The notes: generated by a model from the letters alone, not told the origin. A stretch of 5,265 bases of DNA from Actinomycetes bacterium (GCA_021821585.1 JAKACF010000215.1:1-5265), one strand, 5' to 3'. Positions 1 to 5,265 are shown, counted from the first letter of the stretch. A program made the numbers and translations.

Positions 1-1
1 C

Positions 2-2023
2 GGCTGCCGCCAGTGCGTGAGGACCTGCCCGTTCTCTGCGATCGTCGTCTCGGGCCCCGTGGCGGTGGCCGAGCGCCACGACGTCCCGCCCGTGTCGATG
101 CCCGAGCCGGTCGGCGTGTCGGAGGTGCGGGGAGGCTTCTCCGGCTGGGCCGAGGCCCTGGCAGAGGCCGACCGCTGCCTCTCCTGCCCGGACCCGACCT
201 GTGTGAGGGGCTGTCCGACCCACAACGACATCCCGGGCTTCATCGCCGCACTGAAGCGGCAGGACCTCGAGGGCGCCCACGACATCCTCTCTCGCACGAC
301 GGTGATGCCGGACATCTGCTCGCGGGTGTGCAACCAGGCAGCCCAGTGCGAAGGTGCCTGCACCTGGTCCCTGGCGGGTGCCGCCCCGGTGGCCATCGGG
401 CGCCTCGAGCGCTTCGTGGCCGACCACGAGCCCGTCCCGGTTCCCCGTCCCGGTGAGCCGATCGACCTCTCGGTGGCGATCGTCGGATCGGGCCCGGCTG
501 CTGTCGGGGCCGCCTTCGACCTCCTGCGGGCTGGAGCCAGGGTCACCGTCTATGAGAAGGACCCGGTCCCCGGCGGCCTCATCAGGTGGGGGATCCCCGA
601 CTTCACCCTCCCGGCCGAGGTCGCCTCCCGGCCCTGGAGGGACCTCGAGGCCGCCGGCGTCGAGGTCCGCACCGGGCACGAGGTGCGCCCAGAGGAGCTC
701 TCCGAGCTCGCCCGGGACCACGACGCCGTCGTCCTCGCCAACGGCGCCGGCGTCTCGATGCGCCCGCGGGCAGAGGGACTCGACCTCGCCGGCGTCGTCG
801 ATGCGACGAGCTTCCTCAAGGCGGCGAACGAGGCCCTCGCCCCCGGCGGCGACCCGCGTGCCCTTGTCGGCGAGCTCGGCCTCTCCGGCCGGGTGATGCC
901 GCGGGTGCTCGTGCTCGGGGCCGGCAACACCGCCATGGACGTCGCCCGCAGCGCGAGGCGCCTGTCGATGTCCCCGCTGTGCATCGACTGGATGGACGAG
1001 CGCTTTGCCCTCGCCCGCCCCGACGAGCTCGAGGAGGCCCGCCACGAGGGGGTGGAGATCCGCTTTTGCACCACCCTCCGGCGCCTTGAGGGCGAGCGCC
1101 GTGTCGAGCGGGCCGAGCTGGCAGCGACCGTGCAGCGTCGGGCCGACCGGCCCCCGAGCGTGCTCGAGGCCGAGACCGAGACGATCCCCGTCGACCTCGT
1201 CGTCATGGCGATGGGCTACCGGGCCGACCAGGCCTTCGCCCCCGTCGCACCGGGCACCCCGCTCCCGCGGGCTGCGACCGGCCTGCCGGACCGCCGGTTC
1301 ACCGCCAGCGGCATCCTCGCCGGCCCCGCCTCGCCGGCCGCCTTCTCCTACCCCGTCGGCCGCCTGGCGCTCGGGCGCGAGCGCGGTGTCACCCTCGCCG
1401 CCCTGGCGGTGCAGGATCGGACCTGGGTGGTCGGCGACGCCCTCGTCGGGCCGTCGACGGTCGTCGAGGCGATGGCCCAGGGCCGCCGTGCCGCCGCCGC
1501 CATCCTGCGGGCCCGCCCGGCGAGGCCCGGCCGCTCGCGGCCGTCTCGCTCACAGGTTGTGCTCGTCTGCTACGAGAGCCGGGGCGGGCGGACCGAGAAG
1601 GCCGCCGAGGCGCTCGCCGCCGAGTTCTCGGACGCCGGGCACCGGGTTCGCACCCTTCCGATCGGGCGGGTGGGCCCGCTCGAGCTTGCCAACGCCGACG
1701 TCATCGTGGCTGGGAGCTGGGTGGAAGGCTTCGTCGTGGCCGGGGTGCACCCGGCGGCCGCCATGCGCGCCTGGCTCTCGCAGCTGCCCCGTCTCGCCGG
1801 CAAGCAGGTCGGCGTCTTCTGCACCTACGGGGTCAATCCTCGCGGAGCCCTGTCGGAGATGCGGCAGGCGTTCGAGTCCCGTGGCGCCGGGGTGCTGGCC
1901 GAGGCGGCCTTCGGCCCGCGGCGGCGCGGTCAGGCCGAGAACGCCGGCACGGCGCCCTTCGCGGCTGCGCTCGGTGCCCGGGCCGAGGGAGAGGACCCGG
2001 CGGAGGCGGCGCTCGTGGGCTGA
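2..2023 (+). CDS. Ferredoxin-GltD-flavodoxin fusion: NAD(P)H-dependent electron-transfer flavoprotein (5' partial)
   Basis: The reading frame is open from the first bases, so the start lies upstream; 673 codons are visible. Numbered from the first visible codon (Gly1), the fragment opens with C2-x2-C5-x3-C9-P, the last three Cys of a [4Fe-4S] ferredoxin motif. Next comes the GltD/dihydropyrimidine dehydrogenase N-terminal domain with C59-x2-C62-x4-C67-x3-C71-P and C106-x3-C110-x5-C116-x3-C120. Then follow an FAD Rossmann motif (GSGPAAVG, about 162-169), an NAD(P) motif (GAGNTAMD, about 306-313) and the second FAD motif (VVGDA, about 476-480). A flavodoxin-like domain fills about 518-655, with a phosphate-loop-like SRGGRT at 526-531. 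Family knowledge: GltD-like proteins move electrons from NAD(P)H through FAD and Fe-S clusters. No GltB-type synthase domain is visible, so I infer a soluble reductase rather than glutamate synthase. The acceptor may be the ferredoxin or diiron protein encoded downstream. The domains are secure; the partner is not. Confidence 0.9.
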   Translation, partial: GCRQCVRTCPFSAIVVSGPVAVAERHDVPPVSMPEPVGVSEVRGGFSGWAEALAEADRCLSCPDPTCVRGCPTHNDIPGFIAALKRQDLEGAHDILSRTTVMPDICSRVCNQAAQCEGACTWSLAGAAPVAIGRLERFVADHEPVPVPRPGEPIDLSVAIVGSGPAAVGAAFDLLRAGARVTVYEKDPVPGGLIRWGIPDFTLPAEVASRPWRDLEAAGVEVRTGHEVRPEELSELARDHDAVVLANGAGVSMRPRAEGLDLAGVVDATSFLKAANEALAPGGDPRALVGELGLSGRVMPRVLVLGAGNTAMDVARSARRLSMSPLCIDWMDERFALARPDELEEARHEGVEIRFCTTLRRLEGERRVERAELAATVQRRADRPPSVLEAETETIPVDLVVMAMGYRADQAFAPVAPGTPLPRAATGLPDRRFTASGILAGPASPAAFSYPVGRLALGRERGVTLAALAVQDRTWVVGDALVGPSTVVEAMAQGRRAAAAILRARPARPGRSRPSRSQVVLVCYESRGGRTEKAAEALAAEFSDAGHRVRTLPIGRVGPLELANADVIVAGSWVEGFVVAGVHPAAAMRAWLSQLPRLAGKQVGVFCTYGVNPRGALSEMRQAFESRGAGVLAEAAFGPRRRGQAENAGTAPFAAALGARAEGEDPAEAALVG

Positions 2024-2040
2024 GCGCCGCCCGCAAGGCC

Positions 2041-2055
2041 CGGGCAGCCTGCCCG
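2041..2055. repeat. Perfect short palindrome between reductase and regulator genes
   Basis: Positions 2041-2047 (CGGGCAG) are the exact reverse complement of 2049-2055 (CTGCCCG) around one central base. As RNA this gives a 6-bp stem with a 3-nt loop, 17 nt after the reductase stop. No T-run follows, so it is at best a weak terminator. It ends 7 bp before the proposed -10 of the regulator gene and covers the -35 region, so it could instead be a protein-binding site. Function is unproven. Confidence 0.4.
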
Positions 2056-2062
2056 CCGGCGC

Positions 2063-2089
2063 TAGCCTGTCGTGAAACGAGAGACAGGA
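2063..2089 (+). promoter_or_regulatory. Candidate -10, inverted repeat and ribosome binding site of the Rrf2 gene
   Basis: TAGCCT (2063-2068) fits a TANNNT -10 element and would place the transcript start near 2075; no convincing -35 is visible. An inverted repeat, CCTGTC (2066-2071) and GACAGG (2083-2088) with 11 nt between, overlaps the -10 and the presumed start. Rrf2 repressors often control their own genes from such a position, so this is a candidate self-operator (inference). AGGA (2086-2089) lies 9 nt before ATG 2099 and supports that start. Confidence 0.4.
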
Positions 2090-2098
2090 CCTGGACTT

Positions 2099-3043
2099 AT
2101 GGACATGACGTTGTCCAAGCGGGGGGACTACGTGATGCGGGCGGCGATCTCTCTTGCGCGTGCCTACGACCAAGGAGGCTCCCGCAAGATCAGAGAGGTG
2201 GTGGAGGACACCGAGGTGCCCCGGACCTTCGCCTCTCAGATACTGGCCGACCTCGTGCGCTCCGACCTCGCCGTCTCGAAGGCGGGGCGCGACGGCGGGT
2301 ACCGCCTGCGCCGACACCCGCGCGACATCACGGTCCTCGAGGTCGTGGAGGCAGCCGAGGGCCCGCTTCGGGCCGAGCGCTGCGCCCTCGGGGAGGGCCC
2401 GTGCCGCTGGGAGGAGGTCTGCCCCCTCCACGAGACCTGGTCGGCAGCGACGACGGTGCTGAGGGAGCTGCTCGCCGAGACGAGCCTGGCGGCGGTGGCC
2501 GCTCGGGACGAGGCCATCGCGGCGGGCACCTACGCCGTGCCGGCCGACTCGCACCGCGCTCACCCCTTCGTCGTCCATCTGCAGGACCTGGTCCAGGTGG
2601 AGGCGTCGGCTCCCGATGTCCGTGTCGGCCTCGCGCGGTCCGGACGCGGACTGCCGGCACTCCTCGCCCAGGCGACCTCGCCCGACTCCCCGCCCGCCTC
2701 ACGACGCCGACGCCAGGGCGTCGACGTCTCGATCCTGCCCGTCGCAGGCGAGCTCTCCGACGGCGCGACAGCAGAGGGCGAGGGGTACCTGCTCGCCTGG
2801 CGCCTCGCCGATGCGACGCCCCCGAGCTTTTTCGAAGGACAGCTCAGCGTCAGCGCGCTCGACCCCGAGCGCTGCGAGGTGAGCGTCTCGGGCGCCTGGC
2901 ACGAGGAGGCGGGCGGCCGCACGGACGATCTCGAGCGGCGTGCCCGGGCCACGCTGCGCTCGTTCCTCCGCCGCCTCGCCCAGTCGCTCGAGAACGGCAC
3001 CGGGGCACCTGCGCCCACCCGTTCGGTCGCGACCCGAGCCTGA
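2099..3043 (+). CDS. Rrf2-family Fe-S transcriptional regulator fused to an SRPBCC-like domain
   Basis: The protein has 314 residues, about double a usual Rrf2 regulator (roughly 135-165). Residues 3-90 are the winged helix: MTLSKRGDY at the N-terminus, a recognition-helix region around 40-57 (VPRTFASQILADL) and the wing GRDGGYRL (63-70). C95, C102, C108 and H111 (C-x6-C-x5-C-x2-H) match the IscR/NsrR cluster ligands. D10 sits where I recall the Asp ligand of Streptomyces NsrR, so either an IscR-like [2Fe-2S] or an NsrR-like [4Fe-4S] cluster is possible. After about residue 155 comes an extension whose end looks SRPBCC/START-like: strands at 208-213 and 228-236, FFEGQLSVSALDPERCEVSV (244-263), then an amphipathic helix at about 279-298. 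That fold usually binds lipids or other hydrophobic ligands. ATG 2099 is chosen for its AGGA; ATG 2105 also fits family alignment. It probably regulates itself and the diiron operon (inference). Confidence 0.85.
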   Translation: MDMTLSKRGDYVMRAAISLARAYDQGGSRKIREVVEDTEVPRTFASQILADLVRSDLAVSKAGRDGGYRLRRHPRDITVLEVVEAAEGPLRAERCALGEGPCRWEEVCPLHETWSAATTVLRELLAETSLAAVAARDEAIAAGTYAVPADSHRAHPFVVHLQDLVQVEASAPDVRVGLARSGRGLPALLAQATSPDSPPASRRRRQGVDVSILPVAGELSDGATAEGEGYLLAWRLADATPPSFFEGQLSVSALDPERCEVSVSGAWHEEAGGRTDDLERRARATLRSFLRRLAQSLENGTGAPAPTRSVATRA

Positions 3044-3130
3044 GCCCCTCCGGGGCGTCGGCCCGGCCCCTCGACAGGATCCGCCCGCCGGCAGCTGAGC
3101 CTGTGGCGGGCCGCCCGGCCCCCGGCCGGG
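3044..3130 (+). terminator. Cluster of three GC-rich hairpins after the Rrf2 gene
   Basis: The first hairpin begins at the base after the TGA: GCCCC (3044-3048)/GGGGC (3052-3056) with a 3-nt loop. The second pairs GCCCGCC (3083-3089) with GGCGGGC (3105-3111); its loop has a further CAG/CTG pairing. The third pairs CCCGGCC (3114-3120) with GGCCGGG (3124-3130) across CCC. None has a T-run, so this is not a canonical intrinsic terminator. T-poor hairpins are common at actinobacterial gene ends, and their place just upstream of a new promoter suggests they separate the two transcripts. Confidence 0.5.
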
Positions 3131-3139
3131 ATGCGGCCC

Positions 3140-3167
3140 TTGACTCGTTCGAATAGCGGTCTATATT
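3140..3167 (+). promoter_or_regulatory. Sigma70-type promoter of the diiron-SCP2-ferredoxin operon
   Basis: TTGACT (3140-3145) and TATATT (3162-3167) are near-consensus -35 and -10 boxes with a 16-nt spacer. This short AT-rich patch stands out in very GC-rich surroundings. An alternative -10 is TATTAC (3164-3169, 18-nt spacer). The expected transcript start is near 3173-3175, leaving a leader of about 57 nt before GTG 3231. This is the strongest promoter seen and lies upstream of three closely packed genes. Confidence 0.75.
3153..3164. promoter_or_regulatory. Candidate operator inside the operon promoter
   Basis: ATAG (3153-3156) and CTAT (3161-3164) form an inverted repeat around CGGT, placed in the spacer and running into the -10 box. 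A second dyad, GCGGT (3156-3160) with ACCGC (3177-3181), brackets the -10 and the presumed start. Either would let a dimeric repressor such as the adjacent Rrf2 protein block RNA polymerase. The half-sites are short, so chance occurrence is possible. Confidence 0.35.
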
Positions 3168-3174
3168 ACGTACA

Positions 3175-3210
3175 GCACCGCACTACAGGTGGTGGGGTTC
3201 CAGGCGGTGC
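3175..3210 (+). promoter_or_regulatory. 5' leader hairpin before the diiron gene
   Basis: GCACCGC (3175-3181) is the exact reverse complement of GCGGTGC (3204-3210), giving a 7-bp stem with a 22-nt loop. The stem base coincides with the predicted transcript 5' end and the hairpin ends 6 nt before the Shine-Dalgarno sequence. It may stabilise the 5' end or affect translation. It matches no riboswitch class I know. Confidence 0.4.
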
Positions 3211-3216
3211 CCGACC

Positions 3217-3225
3217 AGAGGAGGA
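3217..3225 (+). promoter_or_regulatory. Strong ribosome binding site fixing the GTG start of the diiron gene
   Basis: AGAGGAGGA (3217-3225) is a near-ideal Shine-Dalgarno sequence ending 5 nt before GTG 3231. It decides the start: an in-frame candidate at 3189 would lie upstream of this site and inside the leader hairpin. Confidence 0.8.
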
Positions 3226-3230
3226 TCGCC

Positions 3231-4346
3231 GTGGGCGAGCTGAGCGCCGACCTGTCCTATCTGGAACGTGCCGCCAAGGGGCAGTTCGACCTCGGCTGGC
3301 TGAAGGAGCCGGGAACGGAGTGGGGCGTCCGGGCGACGCCGAGCCGCGTGGGGCTCACCCTGCGCGACATCGCCGTCGGCTCCTACGGCGAGGTGCCCGA
3401 GCGGCCCCCCCGCCGCACCATGGCACCGAGGGGCTCGGCGGTCGACGAGGACGTGCCCGACATGGGCTACACGATCAACGACAAGGCCCAGGTCTGGTCC
3501 GACAACGTCATGGAGCTGTACGAGGAGGCTGTCAGCCGGCAGTGGAGCGCCACTCGTGACGTCCCCTGGTCCGAGCTCGCCGAGCTGCCGCCCGATCTCG
3601 AGCACGCCATGTGCCAGCTCGCCACCGTGCTCTCGGAGGTCGAGATGGTGGCAGCGGACTTCCCGGCGAAGTGGCTGTGGCGGATCAACCACGACTTCGT
3701 CGAGGCGAAGATGTTCCTCTGCACCCAGGTGATGGACGAGGCCCGCCACACCGAGGTCTTCCGCAAGCGGGCGCTCGCCGGCGGGGGCGGCCTCGGCCGG
3801 GCCAAGGCGGTCGTCGAGCAGTTCCTGAAGCTGATCCTCGACGCCGAGACCTACGACGAGGGCTCGGCGCTCATGCACCTGCTCGGCGAGGGGATCGTGC
3901 TGTCGCTCTTCCGGGCCGGAGAGTTCCTCGCCCCCTCGCCGGTCGAGAAGCGGATCTTTCGCCTCTGCATGCAGGACGAGGCCCGCCATGTGGCCTACGG
4001 GACCATGCACCTGCGCTACCGCCTGCAGCGGGATCCCTCCCTCGCCGAGGACTTCCATGCCTACCTGGACCGGGGAGAGGAGCTCATCTCCGTGCTCTTC
4101 ACCACGCCCGAGGTCGTCGAGCCGACGACCATCCTGGCGGCCGGGGGAGTGCGCCAGGCCGAGGAGCTTGCCCTCGGGGCCGCCGACATCCTGCGCACGC
4201 GGGTCATCGAGGAGTACCTCGAGCGCTGTGCGAGGGCGGGACTCGACCGCCGGGCCCGGATCCGGCTCCCCGGGCCCCTCCTCGAGGGCATCGCCGGGGT
4301 CGGCCCGGCCGGGCGGGCGACGGCGGAGGCGAGCCATGTCGCATGA
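3231..4346 (+). CDS. Ferritin-like (R2-like) diiron oxidase/oxygenase
   Basis: The product has 371 residues, with no signal peptide or membrane segment, so it is probably cytosolic. It shows the paired ligand pattern of the ferritin-like diiron superfamily. A Glu comes first (E136 or E138 in LSEVEMVA), then DEARH with E170 and H173, then E220 in LLGEGIVLSLF, then a second DEARH with E250 and H253. The spacings (32-34 and 30 residues) are close to ribonucleotide reductase R2 and R2-like ligand-binding oxidases, and VMDEARHTEVF and QDEARHVAYGT recall the latter. The Tyr used in the R2lox Tyr-Val cross-link appears absent (M215 at the expected place), and F177 sits where R2 carries its radical Tyr. 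I therefore infer a two-electron oxidase or oxygenase rather than a radical protein. It is the first gene of the operon; its end overlaps the SCP2-like gene. The substrate is unknown. Confidence 0.85.
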   Translation: MGELSADLSYLERAAKGQFDLGWLKEPGTEWGVRATPSRVGLTLRDIAVGSYGEVPERPPRRTMAPRGSAVDEDVPDMGYTINDKAQVWSDNVMELYEEAVSRQWSATRDVPWSELAELPPDLEHAMCQLATVLSEVEMVAADFPAKWLWRINHDFVEAKMFLCTQVMDEARHTEVFRKRALAGGGGLGRAKAVVEQFLKLILDAETYDEGSALMHLLGEGIVLSLFRAGEFLAPSPVEKRIFRLCMQDEARHVAYGTMHLRYRLQRDPSLAEDFHAYLDRGEELISVLFTTPEVVEPTTILAAGGVRQAEELALGAADILRTRVIEEYLERCARAGLDRRARIRLPGPLLEGIAGVGPAGRATAEASHVA

Positions 4347-4803
4347 CGAGGCGGCCGCCACCTTCCCGAGCGGCGCGTTCTTCGACGCCCTGGCGGCGCG
4401 GGCGAGCCGCGTGCTCGACTTCGAGCGCCTGGGCTTCGCCGAGTTGCGCCTCGCTTTCGCCATGCGCGAGCCCGAGAGGGCCACACGGAGCTTCGGAGTC
4501 GTGTTCGACGGCTACGAGCTGTCCTCGTCCGGAGAGCTCGAGGACCTCTCGGCCTTCGACGCCGATGCCGTCGTCGAGGGGGAGCTCGCCACCTTCGCCG
4601 AGATGTTCGACAACATCGCCACCCACGGGGGTGCCGACCTGCAGCACACCTTCAACGCGCTCAGCCTCGCCGGCGTGCCGCTCGAGGTGAAGGGGGACGA
4701 CCCGGTCCGGCGTGACCGGGTCTTCCGCTACGCCGAGACGATCCAGCAGTTCCTCGACGCCGCCGCCGCCCCGACGGGCGAGCCGGCGACGGCCGGGGCC
4801 TGA
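4336..4803 (+). CDS. SCP2-like small protein, putative hydrophobic-ligand carrier
   Basis: The protein has 155 residues and is soluble, with no signal peptide and no Cys. Residues about 52-145 resemble the sterol-carrier-protein-2 fold: a strand region SFGVVFDGYEL (52-62), a DADAVVEGELATFAEMFDNI stretch, then HGGADLQHTFNALSLAGVPL and KGDDPVRRDRVFRY before a closing helix. In known SCP2 proteins this fold holds lipids or acyl groups. No catalytic motif is visible. ATG 4336 is chosen because CGGAGG (4324-4329) lies 6 nt upstream. The gene begins 11 bp before the diiron gene ends, implying translational coupling and a shared role. I infer that it delivers substrate to, or supports, the diiron protein. 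The family call rests on recognising the pattern rather than on a search, so it is moderate. Confidence 0.6.
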   Translation: MSHDEAAATFPSGAFFDALAARASRVLDFERLGFAELRLAFAMREPERATRSFGVVFDGYELSSSGELEDLSAFDADAVVEGELATFAEMFDNIATHGGADLQHTFNALSLAGVPLEVKGDDPVRRDRVFRYAETIQQFLDAAAAPTGEPATAGA

Positions 4804-4816
4804 GGCGCGAGCCGGC

Positions 4817-5236
4817 GTGGCCTTCGCCGTCACCCCGGACTGCATCGGCTGTGGGGCTTGTGAGTTCGCCTGTCCGACCGGCGCGCTGCGCCAGAGCGAC
4901 TCGTACCTCGTCACCTACTGGATCGACCCGCTCGCCTGTGACGACTGCACCCGTTGCGTCGAGCTCTGCCCGGTTGCCGCAATCGTGCCAGACGATGCCT
5001 TCGCCGTCTGCTCCGGTCGCGGCTGCCCGCTCGCGAGCCGCCGCTACGGGGGGTGGTCGTGCAGCCGCAGCCTCGATCGCTGCACCGCCTGCGGTGGCGT
5101 GCGGTGGCGCACCCCTCGGGGCGAGGCGATCTGCCCCGACTGCCGGAGGCGGACCGGCAACGTTCTCGCCACCTGTCCGAAGCCCCGCCAACTCGCCCGG
5201 CGGGAGCTGAGGGCGGCGGCGAGCCGGCCCGGCTGA
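4817..5236 (+). CDS. 2x[4Fe-4S] ferredoxin with C-terminal zinc-ribbon-like extension
   Basis: The protein has 139 residues and 16 Cys. C9-x2-C12-x2-C15-x3-C19-P and C41-x2-C44-x2-C47-x3-C51-P are two complete [4Fe-4S] motifs of a bacterial-type ferredoxin, ending near residue 60. An unusual tail follows with eight more Cys: C65, C70, C82, C89, C92, C106, C109 and C120. CTACGG (89-94) and CPDC (106-109) look like the two knuckles of a zinc ribbon; the other four could bind a further metal or form disulfides. GTG 4817 is chosen because it directly precedes the ferredoxin fold. It lies 13 bp after the preceding stop, with only a weak GAGGCG upstream, so translation is probably coupled. I infer a one-electron donor to the diiron enzyme, possibly recharged by the reductase at 2-2023. 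Confidence 0.85.
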   Translation: MAFAVTPDCIGCGACEFACPTGALRQSDSYLVTYWIDPLACDDCTRCVELCPVAAIVPDDAFAVCSGRGCPLASRRYGGWSCSRSLDRCTACGGVRWRTPRGEAICPDCRRRTGNVLATCPKPRQLARRELRAAASRPG

Positions 5237-5265
5237 GCTGTTCCCCAGCGGCTCGGCCGGGCCGG
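5224..5265 (+). terminator. Long hairpin overlapping the ferredoxin stop codon
   Basis: Positions 5224-5242 pair with 5247-5265 as a continuous 19-bp stem (16 Watson-Crick pairs, 3 G-U wobbles) closed by a CCCC loop. The outer ten pairs are all G-C. The stem begins before the TGA at 5234-5236 and reaches the last base of the window, so any following T-run is out of view. Its length and site at the end of the operon make it the best terminator candidate here; it could also protect the mRNA 3' end. Confidence 0.65.

Noticed and set aside
17..19. GTG as the start of the reductase
   Set aside because: The frame is open upstream and the preceding codons encode two Cys that complete a ferredoxin motif with the Cys at residue 9. 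The gene therefore runs off the window.
2..2023. Glutamate synthase small subunit (gltD)
   Set aside because: The core is GltD-like, but the extra ferredoxin and flavodoxin domains and the lack of a visible gltB argue against glutamate synthesis.
2072..2074. GTG as a leaderless start of the Rrf2 gene
   Set aside because: It lies only 3 nt after the proposed -10, too close for the expected start site, and adds nine residues outside the family alignment. ATG 2099 has an AGGA and fits.
1550..2578. Long minus-strand open frame (342 codons) opposite the reductase and regulator
   Set aside because: It spans a gene boundary, shows no recognisable domain and is a typical high-GC shadow frame. The + strand frames carry clear motifs across the same bases.
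3189..3191. GTG as the start of the diiron gene
   Set aside because: It has no ribosome binding site and falls in the leader hairpin, whereas GTG 3231 has a near-perfect one 5 nt away.
3231..4346. Ribonucleotide reductase R2 (nrdB/nrdF)
   Set aside because: The ligand motifs are of the same superfamily, but the radical Tyr position is Phe, no large-subunit gene is near, and the neighbours are an SCP2-like protein and a ferredoxin.
3183..4484. Long minus-strand open frame (433 codons) opposite the diiron gene
   Set aside because: Its composition is low-complexity (Arg, Gly, Leu, Glu, His), it has no domain or ribosome binding site, and it mirrors the diiron ORF.
1..5265. CRISPR arrays, tRNA/rRNA genes, insertion sequences or transposases
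   Set aside because: I saw no spaced direct repeats, tRNA cloverleaf, transposase motif or terminal inverted repeats. The other repeats are the short hairpins listed.

Overview
The window is very GC-rich. All five genes lie on the + strand, and third codon positions are almost always G or C. This suggests a high-GC actinobacterium, possibly of the Acidimicrobiia type, but no marker gene fixes the taxon. There is no mobile element, tRNA, rRNA or CRISPR. The only gaps between genes are about 75 bp and 187 bp.

Layout. (1) Positions 2-2023 hold the 3' part of a large electron-transfer flavoprotein whose start lies upstream of the window. In order it has the end of a [4Fe-4S] ferredoxin motif, a GltD-like domain (two Cys clusters, FAD site, NAD(P) site) and a C-terminal flavodoxin-like domain. 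(2) Positions 2099-3043 encode an Rrf2-family regulator with three Cys and a His placed as in IscR/NsrR. It is about twice the usual length because a C-terminal SRPBCC-like, presumably ligand-binding, domain is fused to it. (3) The 187-bp gap at 3044-3230 has three GC-rich hairpins, then the clearest promoter in the window (TTGACT-16 nt-TATATT) with small dyads over it, a leader hairpin and a strong ribosome binding site. (4) Positions 3231-4346 encode a ferritin-like/R2-like diiron protein with two DEARH motifs. (5) Positions 4336-4803 encode a small SCP2-like protein that overlaps the diiron gene by 11 bp. (6) Positions 4817-5236 encode a Cys-rich protein, a 2x[4Fe-4S] ferredoxin followed by a zinc-ribbon-like tail. 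(7) A 19-bp hairpin at 5224-5265 begins before the last stop codon and runs to the window edge.

How they may work together (inference). The last three genes look like one operon under the 3140-3167 promoter. The neighbouring Rrf2-SRPBCC protein is the obvious candidate regulator. The simplest model is an O2-using oxidase or oxygenase module. The GltD/flavodoxin reductase takes electrons from NAD(P)H, the ferredoxin passes them to the diiron protein, and the SCP2-like protein carries or presents a hydrophobic substrate. The regulator could read both redox state (Fe-S cluster) and a hydrophobic ligand (SRPBCC pocket). I do not recognise this set as a characterised pathway, and the substrate cannot be read from the sequence.
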